A stretch of DNA of 64,000 nucleotides from Enoplolaimus lenunculus. Lineage: Eukaryota > Nematoda > Enoplea > Enoplida > Thoracostomopsidae. A program made the translations under genes and the position numbers. The stretch covers positions 124,001-188,000 of the forward strand of contig JASANG010001288.1 in NCBI GenBank assembly GCA_030248215.1, given 5' to 3'. This document shows positions 21,809-32,500 of the stretch, in pieces (position 1 is the stretch's first letter; each line of letters starts with the position of its first letter). The notes under the pieces are model-generated. The model ran no database searches, was not told the origin of the DNA, and saw only the letters and a list, made by a program, of their open reading frames with translations.

Positions 21809-24800
21809 ATGATCAATAAATGTTATCGATTGTTATGGTCTCGAACGTGCCTTAATACTGTGATCTCAGCTATGTCATGTGCCGTTTCGGAAAGACCTAC
21901 TTCAGCTACGGTTGTTGGAGGACATCTTAAATGCATCAATTCAACATATCCCAGAACTGACGGCAAGGTGAGCTTTGTTTACCAGGCGTACAATATTGTG
22001 CACTTGAAAATAGTTGATATATTAAGTATTGTATGAATGAAGTTTGTGGTTTTATTAATAACCGAAGCAGATGCTGAGCTGGATATTGAAACATAAAAGT
22101 TTCCGCCAATGTAAAGAACAGGACCGTAACAGTCGTATAAGCATGTTACTAAGGCTAAGCGTACGAATGAGCTTATACTTAGGCCTAGTCTTTCGCAAAA
22201 AGTAGTCTAAAGCCTAAGCTTATTCTGTTGCAGTCCCACAATTGCCGCTCCGCCCATAACTCTTATATGGGCTTAAGATTCAAAGATTTATTTTGCTGCC
22301 AACATAATTGAGGTGTGCAAATATTCACCAGGTTTTTGAAAAGTTTTAGGCAAAAATATAACGAATGCATGCGAAATTTAAGATTTTGGAGGAATTTCGT
22401 CATTTTGAACCCAACAATTGCAGCATCACAACAGCAACGGAATGAATTTCCGAAATTTCTATAACTGAAACGTTCACCGGTTTTTACCGAAAACGAAAAC
22501 GGGAAATGTGTTAGCATGCGGATATGTTTTAATGGTTTCAATTTCGGTTTATTATGCAAGCATTTTTTTAGGTTCATCGATTTGTAATACCTGTTGGAAA
22601 AGTTGCTTGGAGCGTACCGTTCGCTGAGTACAAACCAGTTGAATTTACGGCAGACGTTGTCCAACAAAATCCAGTATGGGCCGACTCTTCTCTTGAGTAA
22701 GGAAAAAAGTTAACCTTAATTGTGTCTTAATTGGCATGACTAGATAGTTGAACAGCTAAATTAGTATTCGAATACGACAGCCTACGCATTCGTTGTGTCC
22801 CGACTGAGGGAAATCTTAAGTTAGGAGGCTAATTTTTACTGACAAATACTATTTTTAAATGAAAAACCATGGTTGGTCGTGCGTATATAGCGTGTAAACA
22901 TAGTTTATACGCTTATCTATAACATTATAATGGAATAGTGTAACAAATGCGTTTGTTTAGTCGACGCGCAAAAAGTTTATTTGAAGGCTCAAAATGTTGA
23001 ACGGGGGGGCCAAATCTCGATTGGGGTTCAACGCCAATCGTAATGGTAGTGAATTTGACAAATTGGCAAAACTTACAGCATAAAAATAATTACAGTTTTT
23101 GGGGACAAAAATGAAAAGTCAGCACGGTTTGTGCAGTTTTTGTCTCTAATATATGGATTTGTGTATTTTAGCGACAAAGACTTTAATCCAAAGTTTAATG
23201 AAATTGACGGAAAAGTAGATCGACGCAGTTTTACGGGCAGATATGAAGTTGTCGAAAGACGGCCAAGGTAAGTGACGTTGTTAGTTTGTTCATGAGGTAT
23301 CGGTGTAAGGTATTGATTGTATATCAGATTACCGGACTGTCATAGAGGGCTATGTTTAACCAGGCAGGTTTTTGGGGAGCATATTTGGGATGATCTAATT
23401 GTGTTTATTACTAGTTTTTCAATAAAATAAACCTTAAAAAGAAGCAAATTGTATAAAGTGCCAGAGGGAACATTCGTTACAAGTGTATGTTTGGCCAGCT
23501 ATCGTTATTTTATTGTTTAAAGCCTTGTTCACACGTCGTGCATTTGTTTTAGCGTGAACTTGCAGCTGCAACTTACCCGTGCACGTTTTTTTATTTCAAC
23601 CACTTTTCGCAAGACTGGCAACTGCAAATTCTCGCTTAAAAAACTTGTACGTGTCGTTGTCGATAGGACTTTTACTCTCGATGCTTCAAATACAATTACT
23701 GGTTTTACTGGTCCACTTGGAAGGCTTTGGTGACACATTGCAATCTTGTCGGTTTGGTAGAATTATGGGTTTACTGCAATTATGACGCTGCAGTTTGCTG
23801 TCTTTGAGTAACTCTAAGCAGATTTCTATACGTTTGTGCTTCGGTATAATGTCAAGTATATGGTCAAAATCTCGTCCAGAATTAAATTAGTTTTTATTGT
23901 TTGTTAAGGAATCCTATTGGCCGGACGGGAATCACAGGCCGTGGTGTTCTTGGCAAATGGGGCCCTAATCACGCTGCCGATCCAATTGTAACCAGGTGAG
24001 TTAGGGTAAACAAATCGACAGAAGCATTTTGTTTCTGATGTAAATAAAGCTTAGATATAATCGCTGTTGAATTAAATGTGTCGAAAATCTGGTTAGCTTT
24101 AAGATTAAGTTGTCATTATACCAGGTATTGTCGTTGACGTTTTGTTATAAAATAAAATTTTAGATGGAAGCGGCTCGAAAATGGTTCTATTGAACTACAT
24201 TCCGAAACCAAAATGCCGATACTCGAAGCCGTGCTGATTGAACGCAGGGATTGTAAAGAATGGGCCATTCCTGGAGTAAGCGGAGTTTTGATTTTCAAGG
24301 TATCGCGTTACGACGCGTTACGATTTGAAGTTGTAAAATGTCTGTGCCATTTGTGTAACAAAGTTTGTTTTTAAGCTAAACGTTCGGAAATTTGGGGCTG
24401 GAATGCCGTGAGAGTTTTTATACTAGTATGTTGTCCGCAGTGCTTGTATATTTTTAACTTTGTTGACAGTTTGTCCGAGTCGATTACTTTTTCGACGTGC
24501 TGTGATTCTTTCAGGGAATGGTCGATCCCGGTGAAGTAGTCACAGAAACCTTACGACGAGAATTTGGTGAAGAAGCGTTGAATCATGAAGAACTGAGTGA
24601 TTCTGATCGGAAACGTGCCCAGACGGAAATTGCTCATTTGTTTAACAGTGGACAGAAAGTAAGCTTATTGTGATTTGGCGTCGCGCCTTTGGTATGGACA
24701 GTTATATGGTTTTATCATAGTTTGTAATGCTTTCAGTTAGCTAACATTTTAGCAAGCTCATCAGGCCCGCAACAAAGGGGACACAAAGGGAGCGCGGCCA

Positions 24801-26047
24801 TCCTTTTCCGTACGTACAGTATGACCTCCCCTGAACGAAAATTGTTGTACTGTAATAAGAGAATTCTATGTAACAGGAAACCTTTCCTTGCATTCTTCTG
24901 AACATCTTCTTGCTTTCTCTACTAACAAGTCCTGGTGCTTGGCCGATGCTGACAGGTGAATTTTGTGTCTGTTTAGTAAGATAACTTTTTTAAACTTTTC
25001 ATTATCACCGTTATCTCGACGGCAAAATTTATTCGGAATTATACATGACTTAATATAGAATGGAACAAAACATTTCATGACTGTACACTGATTTTCTCTT
25101 AAAATGAGCCGAATACCACTTTTAAGTAACGTGATTAGGAGTTTTACGTGGGGAAAGGTTTTGTTCTATGCGTGTTATTGTTTGAATTTTATTTTTTGTC
25201 CGTTTCCATTAGAGGAATACGGGAAATTCCGATATTTTATGCCCAAAATAGTTCTAAATCTTTTATAAATCCAACATTTTCTCGTACAGATGATGCAATG
25301 TGTTCGATATGAAACAAAATAGACCAAATAAATCCAAAATCTGAAAAATTTTGTATGCCTTTACAATTTTTTCTTTAATATTATAGAAAGTCTTGTAAAT
25401 ATTTGTAGGCCTCAATTATATGGGCAGAAAAATAAAAAAATCATTAAAACTTTTATACTTCAATATTCGTTTTCCGTTTCCATTATTTTGATCACTATTC
25501 GATTGTGTAGATGATGCAATGTGTTCGATATGAAACAAAATAGACCAAATAAATCCAAAATCTGAAAAATTTTGTATGCCTTTACAATTTTTTCTTTAAT
25601 ATTATAGAAAGTCTTGTAAATATTTGTAGGCCTCAATTATATGGGCAGAAAAATAAAAAAATCATTAAAACTTTTATACTTCAATATTCGTTTTCCGTTT
25701 CCATTATTTTGATCACTATTCGATTGTGTTACTTTTTACTATCCATTTATTACAACCAGTTATTTAATTTGGTATCGTAGCTGCTATTGCTTAGAATTGA
25801 GTTTTATTCAATGTAGATATATCGTGGCTATGTCGATGACCCACGTAACACTGACAACGCTTGGATGGAAACGGTAGCGATGAATTTTCACGACGACACA
25901 GGAAAGTCTCTCGGAAGATTGAGTTTAACCGCAGGCAGTGATGCTGCTCGGGTACAGTGGCATTCCGTTCAGTCGTCGCTTCAGTTGTATGCAAGTCATC
26001 GTGAATTGATTGAAAAAGTTGCACAGTTACACTCGGCACATTGGTGA
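21809..26047 (+). CDS. NUDT9: NUDT9-type ADP-ribose pyrophosphatase, 7 exons, complete
   Basis: Exons: 21809-21967, 22572-22696, 23172-23267, 23909-23995, 24164-24275, 24515-24658, 25817-26047. They total 954 bases, 317 residues. Known activity: hydrolysis of ADP-ribose to AMP and ribose 5-phosphate. Residues that match the family include [53 protein letters not shown] and [18 protein letters not shown]. The Nudix box occupies about 194-215 as GMVDPGE, seven residues, then REFGEEAL. It ends in AL rather than the generic GU, which is normal for NUDT9, and the catalytic REF..EE residues are present. The C-terminus [20 protein letters not shown] is typical. The first exon ([20 protein letters not shown]) is basic and lacks acids, suggesting mitochondrial import, as for vertebrate NUDT9 (inference). 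An AATAAA begins at the last base of the stop codon. There is no channel part, so it is not TRPM2. Confidence 0.96.
23523..23815. mobile_element. TTCACACGTGCAAG-family MITE in NUDT9 intron 3
   Basis: It begins AAGCCTTGTTCACACGTCGTGC and contains AACTTGCAGCTGCAACTT and related GCAAGT words, like the clearer copy at 55170-55455. The right end is eroded. It accounts for the two opposed short open frames over this stretch. Confidence 0.45.
25195..25775. repeat. CCGTTTCC-type MITE remnant with perfect 221-bp tandem duplication (NUDT9 intron 6)
   Basis: Bases 25288-25508 and 25509-25729 are identical as far as I can read, a direct duplication of 221 bp starting AGATGATGCAATGTG. The surrounding words (CGTTTTCCGTTTCCATTATTTTGATCAC, read here as CGTTTTCCGTTTCC then ATTATTTTGATCAC) match remnants at 19730 and 30380, so the duplicated unit is part of a dispersed element. 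It separates the Nudix-box exon from the last exon. Confidence 0.85.
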
Positions 26048-26052
26048 ATAAA
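26047..26052 (+). terminator. Polyadenylation signal overlapping the NUDT9 stop codon
   Basis: AATAAA starts at the third base of the TGA stop (26045-26047). If used, the 3' untranslated region would be only some 10-30 bases. Compact 3' ends occur in nematodes; use of this site is not shown by the sequence alone. Confidence 0.4.
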
Positions 26053-26622
26053 ATAGTTTGGGCCATGTTTGCTGTAACGGCTTGACTGCTAATTAAGTCA
26101 AAGCGTAAGCATATGCCTAAGCCATCCAGTTGTTGTAGGAGTAGCCAAACCATCTTCCGTAGGATGTGGGCAAACCAACGGCTGTCGACCGGTTTGTAGC
26201 AGAGCCGTTTTGCAGGACAGTGAGTCGTTATAATCTGTAAGTTCTTTAGCTTGCTGGTCTTCCAGTGAGCAGGTCGCTATATAATTAACATTGGCCAATA
26301 GTTTACAAGGCTTTTAAGTTTGTCATTGTTGTGCTGTGATGTTACTCGCTAACAATTGAATTGAGGGCAAGCGCTGTTTTGTGTTAGGCTGTGGAAGTTA
26401 TTTTAAAAAAAATAACTAAAAGACTTAAATGGTACTGTTTACTTAAATTAAAAAGGTAACTAAGTCCATAGGATAGCCAAGAGATGTTCCGGTTTTACAA
26501 CATTAGGCATGACATTAATCTGAGGAATTGTTGACAGATAATGCGAAATTGATGGTCGAAAAGGTACGTAGTGATATACAACCTTTTATAATAACATTTC
26601 GCTTATGTATAATATGAAAGTG

Positions 26623-26831
26623 CACTGCAAAAATTGGTGTGTTAAATAGACTCACTCCGAAGCATGCTCAACGGGACTACACAAACTGAGTCAATTTCTA
26701 GTCCGCCGGAGTCAGATTTGATTCACTAAGTCGCACGTTTCACCCTGGCGGAGTCGACTACGCCTCAGTTTGTGTAGTCCCGGAGATCCTATTTCGGAGA
26801 GAGTCAATTTCACTCACCATTTTTTGCGGTG
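26623..26831. mobile_element. TA-target MITE, CACTGCAAAAA family, copy 1
   Basis: It runs from CACTGCAAAAATTGGTG to CACCATTTTTTGCGGTG. Inverted ends extend through ACTC..GAGTC words to a central GCCGGAGTC/GGCGGAGTC region, so nearly the whole element folds on itself. The flanking TA is eroded. Other copies: 28043, 30896, 34434. Confidence 0.75.
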
Positions 26832-26989
26832 TGCCGTTATAGACAAGTAAATCAGGTATTTTATTGGATTAAAAACCAGGTATGTGCTTGTTTAAATGGA
26901 GCAATATGCTTTGCTTTTGCAGTATTCATACAGGAGTACAGTGTCAACTACGATATCTTAACCCTGTTATTCAACTAAGTCACTAGCTC

Positions 26990-27640
26990 ACACCGTACAA
27001 AACAAATGCAAACGTTAGCGTGACAAACTCCGGATACTCCGTAATCCCAAATAACCGTACAAAATCCCAAGAATTCCCCAAGTAAAACTGTCGAGGCTAG
27101 CCCCGCTAGAATCGACATCCCCAGAATAACTCCCAAATATTACCAAGAATCCCCTTACATTTCCAAGTGACCCCGATTTCCCCTGGTACTGCCCGAAGGC
27201 TCCGTGCTGTGCGCTTTTACTGCTGAATCCCTGTTGCCGGTTTTCACCGTAGGCTCACATTGGAGCTACCGTGACACTTTAATCCAGTTAAATCCTTATC
27301 CACCTAAGTCGCCCGGAACACTGATGCAATTCAACTCCAACAAATATTCAAAGACACGCACTAAGCCAGGTGAAAAACACTGTAAAACAAGAGCCGAATT
27401 TCGTAAGATCACAACAACTAAACTGATTATGGAGGCTGGCTACCCCAGCCCCCATGTTGAGCTGATTTGCATGTTTTTGTGTGTCCCGGGTGTCTCAGGC
27501 ACCTTAGGGACACACGTTTCCGTCATTGCAATAACTAACAACAACAACAATACAAACCCCCCCATTACCCCCTAGCTAAGTGCTTTGGCACTTTAGCCAG
27601 CAAAAATATTTATTAAATGGCCACGCAGGGCCCCTGAGTA
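26990..27640 (+). other. C-rich unclassified stretch with two strong hairpins (possible retroposon 3' end)
   Basis: This stretch differs from its surroundings: C-rich on the plus strand with repeated TCCC and CCCC words. An open frame of 123 codons (27204-27575) is present but matches nothing I know. A 9-bp perfect stem GTGTGTCCC/GGGACACAC closes around an inner GGTG/CACC pair at about 27478-27515. Then come a CAA-rich strip and a second hairpin GCTAAGTGC-TTTG-GCACTTTAGC at about 27574-27600. Paired hairpins near a simple strip resemble the 3' end of a non-LTR retroposon, but no reverse transcriptase is seen. Confidence 0.35.
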
Positions 27641-28042
27641 CTGATACCTTGCGGACGCAACCGTCATGCATGGACATCGCTAACATCGGAATTTTCGGTT
27701 AAACGTATATGCATCAATATTTACTGGAACCGGATATCCTGTTGCGTCGTGTTACAGTTGGTTTACAGATCGAATTTTTGCATAACACTCAACCATTTTA
27801 CACTTTGGATTGCCATTTTTGAGTTTTTTTACAACATTGGTTTCTAGAATCGAATTGTTAACGTACGTTTTTATTCACAATAAATGAAAGTTTACAAAAA
27901 AGATGATCATGGAAAACGTTCAAATACTAAAACAATTATTGACTGCAACAATAATAAAATGACTAAAAGAGAAATTTTGGTACTTTGGCGTATTTTGGGC
28001 AACTTTCCAGCATCAGTTTTTACTATAGTTTCATAGCACATA

Positions 28043-28243
28043 CACTGCAAAAAATAGTGAGCCAAATTGACTCTGTTCGAAATAGGCTTTTCCTGACTAT
28101 ACAAACTGAGTCAAAATTCGACTCCGCCAGAGTCAAATTGAGTCGAATTTGACTCTGGCGGAGTGGAATTTTGCCTAAGTTGTGTAGTCAGGGAAAGCCT
28201 ATTTCGGAGAGAGTCTCAATTTGACTCAGCATTTCTTGCAGTG
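28043..28243. mobile_element. TA-target MITE, CACTGCAAAAA family, copy 2
   Basis: The ends are CACTGCAAAAAATAGTGAG and CTCAGCATTTCTTGCAGTG. TA precedes it; the right flank has AG. The core GACTCCGCCAGAGTC is mirrored on the other arm, so the 201-bp element is almost one long hairpin. Confidence 0.8.
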
Positions 28244-29093
28244 AGTAAACTCGATTGTTCAATAAACTAGAAAATTTGCACACAGACTTTTGTGGATTCG
28301 TGAACGCTTTTGCGTATTTCGGCTAAGTTGGACTACTAGTAGCTATTTAAAAGCAAACTTTGACTTGTTAACCGGCTGTAATACACTATTATGTTGAATA
28401 TACGCTTTCAATAATTATGTGTGCAACTGGAAACGAACATCGTGACTCTCAGCCGGAGCTGAAGATGCAAGAAATTTAGCAGGAGAGAAATGCTTTTTAG
28501 AGAATTCATTAAGCACTTATTGGGAATTTTAATACAATAGAATAAACATGCTTTAACGATAATTATTTATCAGATTAGTAATTTAGAAACAAAGGATATA
28601 TATATCGCACATAAAAGAATATAATAACAAACAATAACAAGTATAAAATAATATAAAACAAGATACAAGTAATGTTTAAACTTAAAAAACTTGCAAGCTC
28701 AGCCGCATATAGCTGCGCATAGCTTCTACGTTTCAATTATAAAGACTATATATATAGTAAACTGCAAATATGCAAGTAATTGCAGAAAAGCATTCGGTGC
28801 AGTTTTGCAACAAGCATATAGCGCAAAAGCATATACAGCATGAGCAAGCAGTGCTAATTTTTAGCCAATAGCAGAGCGCACAGTTCTGAAAAAGCTAACT
28901 TAAATTACTAAATTACCTTTTTGTAACAATTAATACCCCAGTCTTAAGGAGAAGCGAAATTGCAGGGCTGCAGTTCATTATACTGGAATTTTAGATTGCT
29001 TTCAGCTGGCTTCGTAAAGTTGAACAAAAAGGTTGATACGCAAACTAGTTGTTAAAATCGCTTTGATGCGTTTCTCATAGAAATAACGGTGCA

Positions 29094-29312
29094 TGTTACT
29101 TTTAGGCCCGTCCCGGTTTGTGGTGGGTCTGTAAAAAAGTAGGCTTACACTCTAGACTACATTTTTTGCTTAGGCTTCGGTTTAGGCTTACGAATACGCT
29201 TTTGCAACGTTTAGGCTTAGGCTTAGTAATACGCTTCTGCAATGCTTATTCTTAGGCTTAGGCTTAGGAATACGCTTAATCTACTGTTACGGCCCTAAAA
29301 GTAACAATGACC
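29094..29312. mobile_element. TTAGGC-bearing MITE
   Basis: The left end GTTACTTTTAGGCCCGTCC and the right end ACGGCCCTAAAAGTAAC are inverted. Inside are GTGGGTCTGTAAAAAAGTAGG and repeated GCTTAGGCTTAGG units. It lies just downstream of the cuticlin gene. Full relatives are at 35691, 40928, 55738 and 59112. Confidence 0.75.
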
Positions 29313-29594
29313 GAAATAAACTTGGACAAAATGTGTCGAATTTTTGAATTGTGCAATTAAAACCTGATAGCTGTTCAATTTTTTGCCGTAACAGCAGAAA
29401 ACAGCTCAAGCAGCAATCAATCTTGCCTGGCATAGAATTAAACTCGAATGAAAATTCCCAGTACAGCTGCTAGAATAGTGTGTTCAAATCACCAAGTTGT
29501 ATTAAAATACCCACAGAAAAAGTACTGTTTGGTGTACGAGATATCAAATTTATGGACCCTTCGGGGTCATTTGAAACTGTGAACCTTTTTGTTC

Positions 29595-32500
29595 TTATTT
29601 TTGTTTCTTGACATATAACAAATACCCGGACGCAACTGTAGCAACACTGAGTACAATCAATGAAGCTGCAATTACGCCAAGTGCAATTTGACTCATGCAA
29701 TAAGCACCGTTTGTCGATTCAAATTGAGCCGGAGTTGAACCGTAAACTTGTGGGCTCACAAAATGATTAGGAATACCAGGTCGGAAAGATTCTTGTTGCA
29801 AATCGAGCGATTCAAGTTCAGCCCGGACATCTGTTGTCACTCCAGATTGAGGAAGCGGCCGGTTCACTGATGTGCCGCTGGTCAGAGCAAGCGCGTGCCG
29901 TTTGCCTCGTTGCGGTTCAGCGCATGTGGGTACTGGGCATTCGCTATCGGGTTCCTGAAATTGTTAAACGACTGAACGAAACATAAAATGGAAACGTTCA
30001 CAATGGGGTAGGGTGTAAACGGATAGTAAAAATAACGCAAACGAAAATGGAGAATAAACATTGAAGTGGAAAAGTTTCTATCATGTTTTTTCTGTTCTTG
30101 CAAATATTCACCGGCTGGGTGTATAACCGGATATCCGTTTCCGGTAAAAATCTGTGTTCGTTTATCGAAATCTGTTATTTTTGTGTTCAATATAGTTAGA
30201 AATCACGGATATATCTCGCAATTTTTCATTGTAGATATGATACAATTATTTGAAAGGAAATAAAATTATGAAATTCATCCAAAATCTGAAAAATTTTGAT
30301 TCGTCCGCCAATTTTTCTTTCGAGCACGCCTCAATTTTATTGGCATAAAAATGAAACATTTTTGAAACTTATACTTCAATATCCGTTTTTCGTTTCCGTT
30401 ATTTTCATTTCACTACCCGTTTCCGTTATTTTTACAATCTGTTTACACCTTGTGTACCGGGCTTTCTAAAAGTTTAAAGATAAAATAGCGGATGCATCGA
30501 AATTTGATAGATTTTAGATGAATTTCGTAATCTATATATTAAAGCTGGAACGCCCAACATACGCATTTTGGGCAACTTCCCAGCATTACTTTGTTTACAT
30601 GTTCTATGAAAGGAAAAATTGCAAGGAAATTTTTGTGCTTTCGCTACTTTTGCGCATTGCGCAAAGTTGGCAAGAAGTTTTCATTAATTGCAGCGTATCC
30701 GTATAATGATAGCAGAATTTTCGTTATTTCTATAACGGAAACGCCAGCGGACACTTAATTTTACCGAAAACTGGAACGGAAACGAATATCCGGTTACACC
30801 CTGCAATGGGAATGGGGACATAAATTAAATATACAACTTAAATTTTGCAGGGTAAACGGCTGGATCTAAGACATGATTTTTTCGTTCATTACATACACTG
30901 CAAATAATGGTGAGTCAAATTGACTCTCTCCAAATAGGCTCTACAAGACTACTCACACTGAGTCAATTTCGACTCCGCCAGAGTCAAATTCGACTCACTT
31001 AGTCGCACATTTCACTCTGGCGGAATCAAATTTGACTCTGTGTAGTCCCGTAGAACCTATTTCGGAGGTAGTCAATTTGACTAATCATTTTCGGCAGTGT
31101 ACGAGCTCGCTGGGGAAAAAAGCTTTAACATTAAATATTACACCTTCCCGAAATGAAATCCTGTATACGTGCAGAATCAAAGATACAACCTTAGTTTTTA
31201 GTAAAGACTAACCTTAATAGTAATCGTAATTTGACACTGGAAGAACAGTTGTGGGCGATCGGCGTATTTGAAAACGTGAGTCTCTTGTCCGGCCATCAAA
31301 TCTGTCACGTATTCCAAGTTGCGAAGAAGATAACGATCCAACGCACATCCTTGTTCGTCTAACAAGTCAACAGTATCACCCTGAAATATGCAATCTCAAA
31401 ATAGCTAAACGCCGTAACAACGGTATACGCATATTCCTATATTAGCCCAAAAGTCTCAGCGTCAAAAATAAGCAAATTCCTACTATGCCTAGTTTACAGT
31501 TTTAAGCTTACTATTCTGGCCTGGCGGAAAAATTCAACATGACCGGCCAATGTCAATTTTCTATGCGTAACAGTGCCAATTAGCACATTCCTAAGCCTAA
31601 GCCTAAGCATATATCATACTCAATGTAAGGCTAAGCCTATAACTAAGTCTATTCCTACCTATAACCGTAAGTCTAAGCAAAACTTTCAGAAATACAGTAC
31701 ACCCCTCAAAGTGACGTGATAGTTTGTTGTGTCAGTACTGTAGTGACCCGAACAAGAGGGGGTGGGGGGTAATAAGAGGGGGAGTCGCAATCAATAGGAC
31801 TCCGTATCCCTAATAAGAGTCCGTAAGCGGATAGAATCCCTAAACCGTAATTAGTCCTTAAAAATGTCAATTTCAGTAATCATCATAGTGTATAAATGAC
31901 TCCATGCCCAAATAATTTGAGTTTGAAACGTTAATGCGTACTTAAATTTTGAAAGTACATTCCTAAGTAAAACCTTGCATTATCGCTCAAGCTACTGAAG
32001 ACAAATAAACGTTTAACTCAACGGACAGTTGTAGTACCGAATATATTTCAGTAACGAAGGGTGGCTGAGCGTCGATTAACAACAAGTAACAGTCCGTAAC
32101 CGAATAACGGGGGGTTCCCTCTGGAGAGGCCAAATAAATATCACTGCCCACTCTTATTCGGATCACTATAGTATTAAGCTTACATTGCCGTCATCAACAA
32201 AGCAAGTATGAACAGTCATACAGAATGTGTCCGTTGTTTCTGTATCACAAGTCCATTTATGATAGACAGCTTCACCAACCAATGCGTATCTAAAAACGAC
32301 AACAGGTTTAATGTTTAACCCTTTCTCACATTGAGTTGCCTATAGGCAACTCAGCGCAGTGTATATACAATAAATAATATATATCGCACCGTGTTTAACA
32401 ATTGCAACACGTATACGTAGTACTAAATCACCACAAGACGTGAGAGCCCCCTCGGGCTCGATCGTGAAGCTCCTATAGCTGAGTGGACTGGAGTTCGAAT

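Noticed and set aside
22263-22667. 134-codon minus-strand frame inside the NUDT9 gene
   Set aside because: It overlaps NUDT9 exon 2 on the opposite strand and the intron before it, and has no motif.
27204-27575. 123-codon plus-strand gene
   Set aside because: There is no recognisable family, and it ends in an Asn run over a CAA strip between hairpins. It is better treated as repeat-derived or unclassified.
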